DNA from: JAJPHF01 sp035293805
GTDB taxonomy: Bacteria > Chloroflexota > UBA6077 > JAJPHF01
Assembly (NCBI GenBank): GCA_035293805.1
Contig: DATGMD010000089.1
Span: 1 to 64,000, forward strand
Reading direction: 5' to 3'
Length of the DNA stretch: 64,000 nucleotides
Shown here: one piece after another, positions 9,632 to 19,388 of the stretch
How the letters are laid out: the number at the start of each line of letters is the position of its first letter
How positions within the stretch are numbered: position 1 is the first letter of the stretch
Notes under the pieces: model-generated
The model's database searches: none
Told to the model about the DNA's origin: nothing
The model's input: the letters and a program-made list of their open reading frames with translations, nothing else
Program-made: the position numbers and the translations under genes

Positions 9632-12600
9632 GCCTGGCTCAAGCTGTGCGCCGCGCGCCGCCCCAGCTCGACGATGCCCCGGGGCAAACCGCTACACCGC
9701 CGAGTCGGCTGCAGCTGTCGTCGCGCGGCTACTGGCTGCTGGTCAGTGCTGTCCTCGTCGCCTATCTCGCTCTATGGCTCACCCATTTCCAATACGTCTA
9801 CGGCTTCGTTATGGACGACTACTATGACTATACAAAGGGGATCGAAACTGTCCAGGATTGGCGACAGGCCTTCCTGTTTCGTTACAATGCGCTGCAGCCG
9901 TACTTCTACCTGGTATCCTATCCGCCCTTAGCTCTCGGCGCCACCCTCCCTTCGTTTGACGTACCATTGCTCGAGGGCCAGGTCGGCGCGTTCCGCTTCT
10001 TGCAGCTCTACACCGTGTTCTTGCACGCCATCCTGCTGGCCGTTTGGGCTTGGTTCTTGTACGGGTTGACTCGCAACCGGCTCATCGGGTTCGTCGCTGT
10101 CCTTCTCTTCAGCGCCTCCCCCACGCTCCTTCTCTGGGCGCCGAAGCCGGATTCGCGCTTGCTCGGGCTGCCGTTCATTCTTGTCGGCCTCTGGGTGCTG
10201 CTCCGCGTGAACGCGCAGCGGGCGCGCGCGCGTCGCTGGACGATCGGACTGCTGTTCCTGGGCGGCTCGCTTCTCGGGCTTGGCGCTTCGATCCATTACA
10301 CGTCCCTGTACCTCGTCGCCCCCGCGTGCCTCATCTTCGCCGCGGTCTGGATGTGGGGCAACTGGCGTCGCCGCGAGGCCTGGCTCGGCCTGGTCAGTCT
10401 GGCGTTGGGCGCCGCCTGGCTGCAGGTGCTCCTCGAAGGCGTGAGCCACTTCGTGCTGGGCCTGCCGTGGGAGCAGGGGCCAACCTTGAGCCTCTTCAAC
10501 CTGCGCGAGGAGCACGCCTCGGTCTGGTCCATCCCCGGGGCCGCCGCGGTCTGGGGCCAGCTTTTCCTCGATCAGCTTGGGCCGCTCCTGCTGGCGGTCG
10601 TCGTCGTCGGCTGGATCGGCTATCTTCGTCGTAGCGGTGGTACGTCGGCGGCGGGCGCCAGAAGCCGACCGATCCTCGGCTGGACGGTGGCGCTCGGCCT
10701 CGCGTACCTGGGCCTTTCCGGCAGCGCCCCCTTCTTCCGGCAGACGTCGGTGCTGCAGCCCTTTTTGTATCTCTTTGCCGCTGCGGGAAGCGTGTGGCTA
10801 GCGGCTCACGTCCCGGGCCACCCGCGAGCGCGAGCCGGCGCGCTCATCGCGATCCTCGGGCTGATCTTGGTCGTCCCCACCGTTCAATCGCGGGCCGTGT
10901 TCCAGGGACACCAGGCGCTGGGCGAGGCGCTGGCGTGGGCCTACGCGCACAAGGGCGACCGGCCGCTGGCCTGGATCCCGATGGAGGAGTTCGATACGCT
11001 GGGCACGCCGGCGGCGCTCCAAGACATGGCTCCGAACACCTGGGTGATCGGCTATTTCCCCTGGGGGCTGGTCAGCGCGTATCCGTCGCTCGCGCGCTAC
11101 TTGCAGGCCACGCCGCCGGTCGCCGCCTGGCCGACCCTCTACGCCACCGACGCGCTCTGGGCCGAGGCCAGGGGTTTCGGCCACAACGACCTGCGCGATG
11201 ATCCCCTCCTGCGCGACGTCCGGATCGTCGAGGCAGGGCCGCTCGTGGCCGCGCTGAGGACGCCCCGCCTCGCGGTGCGCCAGGTGACTGCCGACAGCAG
11301 CAGCTCGCCGGCGTCCGAGCCCGTCAACGTCTTCGATCACGATGCCTCGCCCGACCGCGTGACCGGCTGGGCCTCGGCCCCGTCGGACTCGCCGCACTAC
11401 CTCGACGTGCAGTTCGTTGACCCGGTCACCATCGGCGCGCTAGATGTGGTATTGCCGCCTGGGACCATTCCGGAAACGAGCTATTCGACAACACGGATCG
11501 ACGCTCTGGACATTCAGACGGCGGTTGGGCAAGAGGGCTTTCGGACCGTCTGGCGCGGGCAGAGCCTTCAGAAATACCCGGTCATTGCGGCGCGGTGGGA
11601 CCCAGGCCCGGCGACCTCGCTCAGGCTCCTCATTCACCGCGCCGCGCTGCCGACCGGACCTACCCGCCAGGCGGCGATCGAGGAAGTCATCTTTCCTGGC
11701 TATCAGGTCGCCGCTGCGCTGCCCAGCCGGCCCTTCCCAGATCTCGTGCTCACGGGCGTTCACTTGAGCGACAACGCCGTCGTCGCTTCGGGCGACAACC
11801 TCACGCCGCAAACGGTGCTTGTGCTCGACGGCACCCCGTTGCCCACGCGGATGGTCGGCCCCAACACCGTCCGGGCAGCCCTTCCCCCCGCCGACCCGTT
11901 GCCGCCGGGCACGCCGCGGCAGGTCTACCTCACCGACAACTTCCGCCGCTCGCAGGCGCTGGACGGACCGCCGGTCCTTACGCGCGTCGAGCCCGCCAGC
12001 ACGCCCGTCGAGACGGTCTTCGCGCCCCAGGCCGATGGCACGTCCACGCTCCGCGTCGACGGCGAGCACCTCTGGCCCGGCACGACCGTCACCTTCGACT
12101 CGGTAGCGCTGGACACCACGTATCAGGGCCCGCAGACTCTTACGGCCACCTTGCCTGCTTCGTTTCTCGACAACACCGGCCATCACCGGATTACGTTGAC
12201 TAACGTGCTCGGCGAGTCGGCGCCGTTTGACTTCGTGGTGACCGAGAAGACGACGGTCCCACCCGTCCTGCGGCAGTTGTCCCCCGCGAGTGTGCTCGCC
12301 GATACGCCGGTCCCGGGCCGACCGGACGGGAGCCTGGAGTTACAGGTGACCGCCGACGAGCTAACCCGCAGCACGACCGTCCTCTGGGATGGCGTCGGAC
12401 TGCCCACCACGGCGCGCGACGACCGGACCATCGTCGCGCAGGTGCCCGCCCAGTTCCTTCTGGACCCGGGGCGCCATGCGGTAACGCTGCGGAACAGCCT
12501 CGGGGACTCCAATCCGATCGACTTCGTGGTGGCCCCGAAGACCACCAATCCGCCGCGGCTGATCGCGATCCAGCCGCCCTCGACCGAGGCGGGGGCCGCG

Positions 12601-13704
12601 TTCGGAGCGAAGCCCGACGGCAGCTCGACGCTGCGCGTGGAGGCGGCGGATCTAACACGTGACACGGTCGTGGTCTTCGACAACGTGACCCTGCAGACCG
12701 AGCAGCTAGCCGCCGGCACGCTCACCGCCAGCATCCCCAGGGACTTCTTGACCCTGGCTGGCGACCACACTATCACCCTTCGTAACGGTCAAGGCACGTC
12801 GAACGCCATCCAGTTCGCCGTGACGCCCAGGCCAGCTTACGCCCCAATCCTGGTGAGCTTGCAGCCGAGCGAGACGCAGATCGACACCCCGTTCAACCAG
12901 CAGCCGGATGGGACCTCGACGTTGATCCTGGCCGCGGAGCATGCAGTCCCCGGCACGACGGCGATGTTCGACAACATCGCGTTGCCGACGACCGTCGAGA
13001 GCGAGCGGGTCGTGCGGGCCAGCGTGCCCCAGGAGTTCCTCAGCGAGGTCGCCTCCCACCGCATCGTCCTGCGGAACGCCAACGGCGAGTCCGATCCGCT
13101 CGAGTTCGTCGTGGTGGCAAAGCCGGCGCAGCCGCCGGTGCTCAACGGGCTTCAGCCAGCCGACACGCCGGTCGACACGCCCTTCTCCGAACAGCCCGAT
13201 GGCACCTCGCTCCTCACCCTGGACGTCGAGCACGCTGTCCCGGGCGCGGTCGTGCTCTTCGACGGCGTAACCCTCCCGACGACCGTCCAGACCGACACGG
13301 TAGTGACCGCGGCAGTGCCGCGCCAGTTCTTGGCCTACCCCGCCAGTCACCAAATCATCCTCCGTACCCCGGACGGCGAGTCCGCGGCGCTGCCGTTCAC
13401 GGTGACGGACAACGCAGCCGCACCGCCGGTGCTCCGCGCCCTCGATCCCGCGGCGACCGCCGCCGACACGCCATTCGCCGTGCAGGCCGACGGTACGTCC
13501 GCCCTGCGAGTTGCGGCAGATGGCGCGACGCCCCAAACCGTGGTGCTGTGGGGTACCTCGGCGCTGCCCACCCAGTACCTCGACGAGCACACGCTGCTTG
13601 CGAGCGTGCCCCGCGAGTTCCTGGCGTACCCCAGCAGCCAGCCCATTAAGCTTCACAACAGCCACGGGGACTCGAACAGCCTCCCGTTCGCCATCGAGCC
13701 GTAG
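9628..13704 (+). CDS. GT-C type membrane glycosyltransferase with discoidin-like domain and seven TIG repeats, paralogue 4
   Basis: The largest member, 1358 residues from the GTG that overlaps the preceding stop. A longer in-frame start upstream would run through the coding region of paralogue 3 and is rejected. Asp-Asp is at residues 63-64 (VMDDYYDY). The membrane part carries YPPLALGATLPS, SRLLGLPF, HYTSLYLVAP and PFFRQTSVLQPF, and is followed by a soluble block and a discoidin-like domain ending in EEVIFPGY. The C-terminal half consists of one divergent TIG-like repeat and six canonical ones. These six are a strikingly regular series whose units begin every 97 residues. The expanded stalk would place the last domain far from the membrane. 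It may act as a spacer or as a glycan/protein-binding array. Function beyond the glycosyltransferase fold is inferred. Confidence 0.8.
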   Translation: MSLAQAVRRAPPQLDDAPGQTATPPSRLQLSSRGYWLLVSAVLVAYLALWLTHFQYVYGFVMDDYYDYTKGIETVQDWRQAFLFRYNALQPYFYLVSYPPLALGATLPSFDVPLLEGQVGAFRFLQLYTVFLHAILLAVWAWFLYGLTRNRLIGFVAVLLFSASPTLLLWAPKPDSRLLGLPFILVGLWVLLRVNAQRARARRWTIGLLFLGGSLLGLGASIHYTSLYLVAPACLIFAAVWMWGNWRRREAWLGLVSLALGAAWLQVLLEGVSHFVLGLPWEQGPTLSLFNLREEHASVWSIPGAAAVWGQLFLDQLGPLLLAVVVVGWIGYLRRSGGTSAAGARSRPILGWTVALGLAYLGLSGSAPFFRQTSVLQPFLYLFAAAGSVWLAAHVPGHPRARAGALIAILGLILVVPTVQSRAVFQGHQALGEALAWAYAHKGDRPLAWIPMEEFDTLGTPAALQDMAPNTWVIGYFPWGLVSAYPSLARYLQATPPVAAWPTLYATDALWAEARGFGHNDLRDDPLLRDVRIVEAGPLVAALRTPRLAVRQVTADSSSSPASEPVNVFDHDASPDRVTGWASAPSDSPHYLDVQFVDPVTIGALDVVLPPGTIPETSYSTTRIDALDIQTAVGQEGFRTVWRGQSLQKYPVIAARWDPGPATSLRLLIHRAALPTGPTRQAAIEEVIFPGYQVAAALPSRPFPDLVLTGVHLSDNAVVASGDNLTPQTVLVLDGTPLPTRMVGPNTVRAALPPADPLPPGTPRQVYLTDNFRRSQALDGPPVLTRVEPASTPVETVFAPQADGTSTLRVDGEHLWPGTTVTFDSVALDTTYQGPQTLTATLPASFLDNTGHHRITLTNVLGESAPFDFVVTEKTTVPPVLRQLSPASVLADTPVPGRPDGSLELQVTADELTRSTTVLWDGVGLPTTARDDRTIVAQVPAQFLLDPGRHAVTLRNSLGDSNPIDFVVAPKTTNPPRLIAIQPPSTEAGAAFGAKPDGSSTLRVEAADLTRDTVVVFDNVTLQTEQLAAGTLTASIPRDFLTLAGDHTITLRNGQGTSNAIQFAVTPRPAYAPILVSLQPSETQIDTPFNQQPDGTSTLILAAEHAVPGTTAMFDNIALPTTVESERVVRASVPQEFLSEVASHRIVLRNANGESDPLEFVVVAKPAQPPVLNGLQPADTPVDTPFSEQPDGTSLLTLDVEHAVPGAVVLFDGVTLPTTVQTDTVVTAAVPRQFLAYPASHQIILRTPDGESAALPFTVTDNAAAPPVLRALDPAATAADTPFAVQADGTSALRVAADGATPQTVVLWGTSALPTQYLDEHTLLASVPREFLAYPSSQPIKLHNSHGDSNSLPFAIEP
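11968..13704 (+). repeat. Six tandem TIG/IPT-like coding repeats, period 291 bp
   Basis: Units begin at 11968, 12259, 12550, 12841, 13132 and 13423, each exactly 291 bases (97 codons) after the last; the final one is cut short by the stop codon. Each unit opens with (P/A)P-x-L, has a DTPF and PDGTS-like segment, a V-x-FD or V-x-WD strand, a VP-x-(E/Q)FL turn and a closing H-x-I-x-L-(R/H)N strand with G(E/D)S. The repeats have diverged in sequence yet kept identical length. This points to duplication within the gene followed by selection on spacing. Confidence 0.85.
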
Positions 13705-13714
13705 GCGCGCCAGC

Positions 13715-16354
13715 GTGAGGCTGTCTCTTGCCCACCGCCCCACCGTAGCGCCCGCGAGCGCCGAGTCGCTGCCCGCCCCTGCCGCGGTCCAGCAGCCGCC
13801 ACTGCTCGACCTGTCGCCACGGGCGTATCTCCTTGTGGCGTCCGTGCTGCTGCTCGCCTACCTGCTGCTCTGGTTAACCCACTTTCAGTATGTCTACGGC
13901 CTTATCATGGACGACTTTCACGTGTACGATAAGGGCCTGGATACCATTCGTGACTGGCGAGGCGCGTTCGGCCATTACAACGCGCACCATCTGTACTCCT
14001 TCCTGATCTCGTACCTGCCGCTCGCTTTGGGGGCCAGCCTCCCGTCCTACACGGTGCCCTTCCTGGGCGAGCAGACGGGCCAATTCCGCTTTTTCCAGCT
14101 CTCCGCCGTCTGTCTGCACGTCGCCCTGCTGGGCGTCTGGGCCTGGTTCGCCACCGCTGTGGGCGTCAATCGGCTGGTAAGCTTCGTGGCGCTGCTGCTC
14201 CTCGCCACGTCTCCGACGTTCGTCCTCTGGACGCCCAAGCCCGACTCTCGCCTGCTGGGCCTGCCCTTCATGTTGCTCGCTCTTTGGCTGCTGCTGCGCG
14301 TGGACTGGCGCTCGCGGCGGGTCGACCGCCCCACCCTGGTCGCGCTGTTCGCGGCCGGCTCGCTGCTCGGCATGGCGGAGTCGATCCACTACACTGCCTT
14401 CTACCTGCTGGCGCCCGTATCGCTGGCGTTCACGGTGGGGTGGCTCTGGGGCCGCTGGCGGGTGCGCGGCGCCTGGCTCGGGCTCGCCGTGTTCGCCCTG
14501 GGCTGCGCCTGGCTACACGCGCTCTGGGAAGGGCTCAGCTACTTCGTGGTCGGTATCCCGTGGCAGCAGGGGCCGACGATGAGCGTCCTCTACTTCCGCA
14601 ACGAGCACGGAACGACCTGGTCCTTCGTCGACACGGTGGCCGGTCGCGTCGAAACCTTCCTGTCTCAGCTCGGTCCACTCGAGCTTGCCCTTGTCGGGTT
14701 AGGCGGGGCGGGGTACCTGGTCGGCTGGCCTAGCGGCGGCCGCTTGGAGCCGCGAAAGCGGCTCATGGTCGGCGGCGCCATTCTCCTCGGGCTCCTGTAC
14801 CTATCGGTTTCCGGCTCGCTTCCGTTCTTCCGCCAGACCTCGGTACTTCAGCCGTTCCTGTTCCTGTTCGCCGCGGTAGGCATGGTAGGTTTGGCGCGGC
14901 GCCTAGCCCGTCGCCCCGCCGGCCGGGCCACCCTCCTGGTCGGGCTGCTGGTTGTCGCCGGCGTCGTCCAGTGGCGGCAGGCCGCGGCGGTCTTCCAGGC
15001 CCATCAGGCGCTGGGCCACGCCCTGGCCTGGGCCTATGCCAACAAGGGCGAGCGTCCGCTGCGCTGGCTGCCCCTGGCGCCCACCGGGGCGGCAACCGAA
15101 GTAACGAGCGTCCGCGAGCTCGATGAGGCGCCCGCTAACACCTGGCTGCTCAGCTATTTCCCGTGGTTCTTCCTGGCGGCCCACCCATCCCTCCGCCCGG
15201 CTCTGGAGGCGACCGCGCCCGTGGCCGCGTGGCCATCGCTCTACGCCACGGACGCCGTGCAGGCCGAGGCGCAGCTCTTTGGCTTTACCGATTTCCGCGC
15301 CGACCGGCTGCTCGGCGAGGTACAGGTAATCGACGGCGCTGCCGTGCGCGACGCGCTTCGCGGCCCCGCGCTTACGGTGCGCCGCGTGGTCGCAGACTCG
15401 CAGGCGAGCGCCGCCACCGAGCCGGCGAACCTCTTCGACCGGGACGCTGCGGCCGATGGCGTGACCGCCTGGGTCTCCGCGGCCAGCCCTGCGCCCCACA
15501 GCGTCGAGGTGGAGTTCGCCACGCCGGTGCCGCTCGGCGCGGTAGAGGTCGTCTCGCCGCCGCGCGACTACGGCGGGCGGTCGGCGGTCGGGAGTCGGCT
15601 CGACGACCTGGAGATTCAGGTTGCCGACCCAAGCGGCGAGTACCGCTCCGTTTGGCGGGGAGCCCACCTGGAGAAGTACCCGGTCGTCGCCGCGTCGTGG
15701 CCGCCGCAAGCCGCCTCGGCCATCCGCCTCGTCGTCCGGGGGCAGCGGCTGCCGATGCAGTCCATACCGGATGCGGCGATCGAGGAGGTCGTCTTCCCCG
15801 GCTATACGGTGCAGGGCCCGCCCGCGACGCGCCCGGCACCGCCCCTGGAGCTGGACGACGTCAGCGCGACGCCCCAGGGGCTGCTCGTCTCCGGCGCGAA
15901 CGTCACCCCCGAGACGGTCCTGGTCGTCGACGGCCGCCCGCTGCCATCGCGCCCGCAGGGCACGGCGCGGCTACTGGCCTTGGGGCCGGCGAGCCTGAGC
16001 GAGACCGATCGCCACGAGATGTATCTCACCGACGGGCCGCGGCGCTCGAACCTCGTGCGTTGGCCCTGGGCGCCCCCGACCCTCGACGCGCTCCAGCCCG
16101 CCAGCGCGCGCGTTGACACGCCGTTCAACGCCCAACCCGACGGCCGCTCGGTGCTAGAAGTCCACGGCGCCGACCTCACCCCGGGCACGACCGTCCTCTT
16201 CGACACGGTCACGCTGCCCACGCGCTACGTCGACGACAACGTCCTCACAGCCACCGTCCCGCGCGAGTTCCTCGCCTATTCGTCCCGGCACACCATTACG
16301 TTGCAGAACAGCCGCGGCACGTCGAACGCGCTCGTCTTCGAGATCGAGCCGTGA
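13715..16354 (+). CDS. GT-C type membrane glycosyltransferase with discoidin-like and TIG repeats, paralogue 5
   Basis: 879 residues from GTG 13715, ten bases after the previous stop. The frame stays open upstream into paralogue 4, but that extension has no sense as protein. The first outer loop reads IMDDFHVY, so the Asp-Asp pair (residues 66-67) is kept while the following Tyr is Phe. Membrane segments, the SRLLGLPF block and the PFFRQTSVLQPF block match the other copies. The extracytoplasmic part has a discoidin-like domain (ADSQASAATEPANLFD to EEVVFPGY) and two TIG-like repeats, one divergent with LTDGPRRSN and one canonical. The stop overlaps the next start as GTGA. No clear ribosome site precedes the GTG, consistent with re-initiation after the upstream gene. 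Confidence 0.8.
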   Translation: MRLSLAHRPTVAPASAESLPAPAAVQQPPLLDLSPRAYLLVASVLLLAYLLLWLTHFQYVYGLIMDDFHVYDKGLDTIRDWRGAFGHYNAHHLYSFLISYLPLALGASLPSYTVPFLGEQTGQFRFFQLSAVCLHVALLGVWAWFATAVGVNRLVSFVALLLLATSPTFVLWTPKPDSRLLGLPFMLLALWLLLRVDWRSRRVDRPTLVALFAAGSLLGMAESIHYTAFYLLAPVSLAFTVGWLWGRWRVRGAWLGLAVFALGCAWLHALWEGLSYFVVGIPWQQGPTMSVLYFRNEHGTTWSFVDTVAGRVETFLSQLGPLELALVGLGGAGYLVGWPSGGRLEPRKRLMVGGAILLGLLYLSVSGSLPFFRQTSVLQPFLFLFAAVGMVGLARRLARRPAGRATLLVGLLVVAGVVQWRQAAAVFQAHQALGHALAWAYANKGERPLRWLPLAPTGAATEVTSVRELDEAPANTWLLSYFPWFFLAAHPSLRPALEATAPVAAWPSLYATDAVQAEAQLFGFTDFRADRLLGEVQVIDGAAVRDALRGPALTVRRVVADSQASAATEPANLFDRDAAADGVTAWVSAASPAPHSVEVEFATPVPLGAVEVVSPPRDYGGRSAVGSRLDDLEIQVADPSGEYRSVWRGAHLEKYPVVAASWPPQAASAIRLVVRGQRLPMQSIPDAAIEEVVFPGYTVQGPPATRPAPPLELDDVSATPQGLLVSGANVTPETVLVVDGRPLPSRPQGTARLLALGPASLSETDRHEMYLTDGPRRSNLVRWPWAPPTLDALQPASARVDTPFNAQPDGRSVLEVHGADLTPGTTVLFDTVTLPTRYVDDNVLTATVPREFLAYSSRHTITLQNSRGTSNALVFEIEP

Positions 16355-19293
16355 CCGCCGTCGCGACGCCGGGCGCCGGCCTTCATGAGCACGCGCGCTC
16401 AGCACGGTCGGGAGGCGGCACGGACGCGCGGTCGAACGCCGCGCCGAGCCTCTCGCGCCCGGCCTACCTGCTCCTCACCGCGGCGCTCCTCGCGGCGTAT
16501 GGAGTGGCCTGGCTCGCGCATTTCCAGTACGTCTACGGCATCAACATGGACGACTACACCGTCTATCTGAAAGCCGCCAAGACGGCGCAGGACTGGCACG
16601 CCGCGTTCACCTTCTTCTACAACGCCCTCCAGCCTTACTACCTGCTCATCTCCTACCTGCCGTTGAAGAGCGGCGCGGCCCTGCCGTCCTACGAAGTTCC
16701 CTTGCTCGGCGCGCAGACCGGCCCGTTTCGCTTCCTGCTGCTCTACACGCTGGTCTTGCACGCGCTGCTCCTGGCAACGTGGGCGTGGTTCGCCTCCCGC
16801 CTGACCGACAACCGCCTGGTCGCCTGGCTCTCGCTGCTGCTGTTCGCCTCCTCGCCAACGCTAATACTCTGGAGCCCGAAGCCCGACTCGCGCCTGCTGG
16901 GCTTGCCGTTCGCGCTCGTCGGCGCCTGGCTGCTCTTCCGGCCCAGCGCCAACAGTTCCGCACGACCCCGGACCAGGGCAGTTGCCCTCTTTCTGGCCGG
17001 CTCGTTGATGACCCTCGCCCAGGCCATCCACTACACGGCCCTTTATCTCGTCGTCCCGCTGTGTCTCATCTTCTGGGCCGTCAAGCTCTCGCGCGACAGA
17101 CGCCAGCGGCGCAGCTGGCTCGGCCTGGCCTGCTTCGTGGGCGGAGCGGTTTGGCCCCAGGCGGCGCTGGAGGCAGTGAGCTATTTTCTGGTCGGCATCC
17201 CCATCGATCACGGGCCGACCAGCGCGCTCCTGCTCCTGCGGAACGAGCACGCCTCGGATTGGGCATGGCGCGACACGATCGCGATCTGGGCCACCTCCTT
17301 TGCCACGCAGATGGGCGTGCTGCTACTGTTCGCCATCGTCGTCGGCTGGCTCCAGTACGCGCGTGGCTTCCGGCGTGGCGCCGCGCCGGAAGCCACCCGC
17401 GACCTCGTGCTCGGCCTGTGCATCCCGATGGCGCTCGGCTACCTCGTCCTCTCCGGCGCGATGCCGTTCTTCCGGCAAACGTCGTTGCTGCAGCCGTTCC
17501 TCTTTCTGTTCGCCGCGGTCGGGATCGTCTGGCTAGCGACCCGCCTCACCCGGGCCACCCGCCTGCGTGGCGCCCTGGTCGTGGGCTTCCTTCTGCTCGT
17601 CGGGGCAGTGCCTTGGCGCCAGGCGCAAACGGTCTTCCAGGCGCAGCAGGCGCTCGGACGAGCGCTGGAGTGGGCTTACGCTAACAAGGGAGACCGCCAG
17701 CTGGAGTGGCTGCCCATCGGCGATTCCGCCGCCGCGACCGTCCTGACGGACCCGCGGCAGGTGCTCCCTGCCGACCCCCACACGTGGGTCGTGAGCTACT
17801 TCCCGTGGCAGTTCCTGGCGACCCACGGCGAGCTGCGCCCCGCTCTGGAAGCCACGCCGCCACTCGCCGCCTGGCCGTCGTTCTACGCCACCGACGCGCT
17901 GTGGGCAGAGGCCCGCGGCTTCGGCCATTACGATCTCCGCGCAGACCCGTTGCTCAGCGAGGTCCGCATCTACGACGCGGCCGCGCTGCTGCAGGCGAGG
18001 GACGGGGAGGAGGTGTCCGTCGCATCCGTCGCGGCGGACTCCACGGCCGCGGCCGAGACGGAGCCGGCAAACGTCTTCGACCAAGGCCGCTCGCCCGACG
18101 GCAACACTGCCTGGGTCTCGGACGACACGCCGCTCCCACACATCTTGGAGATTGCCCTCGCTCAACCCACGCCCCTAGGCGAGCTGGCCATCGTCCTGCC
18201 GTCGCGCGACCAGAGCGCCGGCGCTAGCCGCCCCTTCGCGAGCCGGATCGCCGCCCTCGACGTCCAGCTCGCCCAGGTACCGGGCCAATACCGCACCGTC
18301 TGGCGTGGCGAAGGCCTGGAAAATTATGCTAGCGTCCATCCCGTGTGGTCCCCCGCCACGGTCGTCGGCATCCGCCTGGTGGTGCGCGCCCAGACCTTTG
18401 CGACTGGCCCCACGTCCCAGGCTGCCATCGAGGAGGTCGTCTTCCCGGGGCATGCGAGCGCCGCGCCCAGGCCGCAGCGGCCCTTGCCTCCGCTCATCTT
18501 GCAGGCAATGCGGGTGGGTGCGCGCGGGCTGACCGTCTCCGGCACGGGGCTGACCGCGCGCACCACGATCGCCGTCGACGGCCAGCCGCTCCCCACGACG
18601 CTGCTGGACACCGGCGAGCTGCAGCTGCGCCCCCCCTACGGCGTCATGAACCCAGACGAGCCCCACCGCATCGCCCTGACCGACGGCCTGCGGCAGTCGA
18701 ACGTGGCGCTCTGGCCGCCCCAGCCCGCGCTGCTCCGCGCGCTGCACCCGGACACTTTCCCGCTGGAGGCGCCGGCTGGCGCTGCCGACGATGGCCGTAC
18801 CTTGCACGTCGATGCCGACAACGCCACCCCGACGACCGCGGTCATGTTCGACACGGTGACCCTGCCGACGACGTACCAGGACGAGCGAACGCTGACCGCG
18901 CACATCCCGGGACAGTTCCTTACACAGGCGGGGCAGCACACGATCCGCCTGCGGAACGCAGAGGGCGACTCCAACCCACTGACGCTAACGATCGCGGGCC
19001 CCGGGGGACTGCCGCCGGTGTTGGAGGCGCTCGAGCCGGCGCGGGCCACCGCGGGCGAGCTGTTCAACGCTCAGGCCGACGACACCGGGGCGCTCCGCGT
19101 GACAGGCGAGCATTTCACGCCGTCTACCGTCGTCGTGCTTAGCTCGGTCATGCTGGCAACGCGCTACGAGGACGAGCACACCCTGGTGGCGAGCGTGCCG
19201 CGGGAGTTTCTGGCGTACCCCGTACAGCATCTAGTGACCGTCCAGAACAGCAACGGGCAATCGGAGCCGCTGGAGCTTATAGTAGCACCCTAA
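16351..19293 (+). CDS. GT-C type membrane glycosyltransferase with discoidin-like and TIG repeats, paralogue 6
   Basis: 980 residues, last gene of the plus-strand array. The GTG start overlaps the upstream stop. The N-terminal lead is rich in Gly, Ser and Arg, then the first membrane segment is followed by NMDDYTVY with Asp-Asp at residues 67-68. Conserved membrane blocks (YLPLKSGAALPSYEVPLLG, SRLLGLPF, AIHYTALYL, PFFRQTSLLQPF) are all present. The outer part holds a discoidin-like domain (VAADSTAAAETEPANVFD to EEVVFPGH) and three TIG-like repeats; the middle one has lost the QPDG motif (AADDGRTLHV). The protein ends in a repeat with FLAYP, as in paralogues 4 and 5, marking these three as a closer subgroup. 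Confidence 0.8.
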   Translation: MTAVATPGAGLHEHARSARSGGGTDARSNAAPSLSRPAYLLLTAALLAAYGVAWLAHFQYVYGINMDDYTVYLKAAKTAQDWHAAFTFFYNALQPYYLLISYLPLKSGAALPSYEVPLLGAQTGPFRFLLLYTLVLHALLLATWAWFASRLTDNRLVAWLSLLLFASSPTLILWSPKPDSRLLGLPFALVGAWLLFRPSANSSARPRTRAVALFLAGSLMTLAQAIHYTALYLVVPLCLIFWAVKLSRDRRQRRSWLGLACFVGGAVWPQAALEAVSYFLVGIPIDHGPTSALLLLRNEHASDWAWRDTIAIWATSFATQMGVLLLFAIVVGWLQYARGFRRGAAPEATRDLVLGLCIPMALGYLVLSGAMPFFRQTSLLQPFLFLFAAVGIVWLATRLTRATRLRGALVVGFLLLVGAVPWRQAQTVFQAQQALGRALEWAYANKGDRQLEWLPIGDSAAATVLTDPRQVLPADPHTWVVSYFPWQFLATHGELRPALEATPPLAAWPSFYATDALWAEARGFGHYDLRADPLLSEVRIYDAAALLQARDGEEVSVASVAADSTAAAETEPANVFDQGRSPDGNTAWVSDDTPLPHILEIALAQPTPLGELAIVLPSRDQSAGASRPFASRIAALDVQLAQVPGQYRTVWRGEGLENYASVHPVWSPATVVGIRLVVRAQTFATGPTSQAAIEEVVFPGHASAAPRPQRPLPPLILQAMRVGARGLTVSGTGLTARTTIAVDGQPLPTTLLDTGELQLRPPYGVMNPDEPHRIALTDGLRQSNVALWPPQPALLRALHPDTFPLEAPAGAADDGRTLHVDADNATPTTAVMFDTVTLPTTYQDERTLTAHIPGQFLTQAGQHTIRLRNAEGDSNPLTLTIAGPGGLPPVLEALEPARATAGELFNAQADDTGALRVTGEHFTPSTVVVLSSVMLATRYEDEHTLVASVPREFLAYPVQHLVTVQNSNGQSEPLELIVAP

Positions 19294-19388
19294 CGGGGTC
19301 GTCCAGATCGCTCCCTCGGTCAGGGGTTCCCGGGCGCTCGGGGACCGACGCGCGACCATCGCCGTGACTACCGGCGGCTCTCCCGACG

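Noticed and set aside
13511..13714. Upstream extension of paralogue 5
   Set aside because: It overlaps the last repeat of paralogue 4 out of frame and has no protein character.
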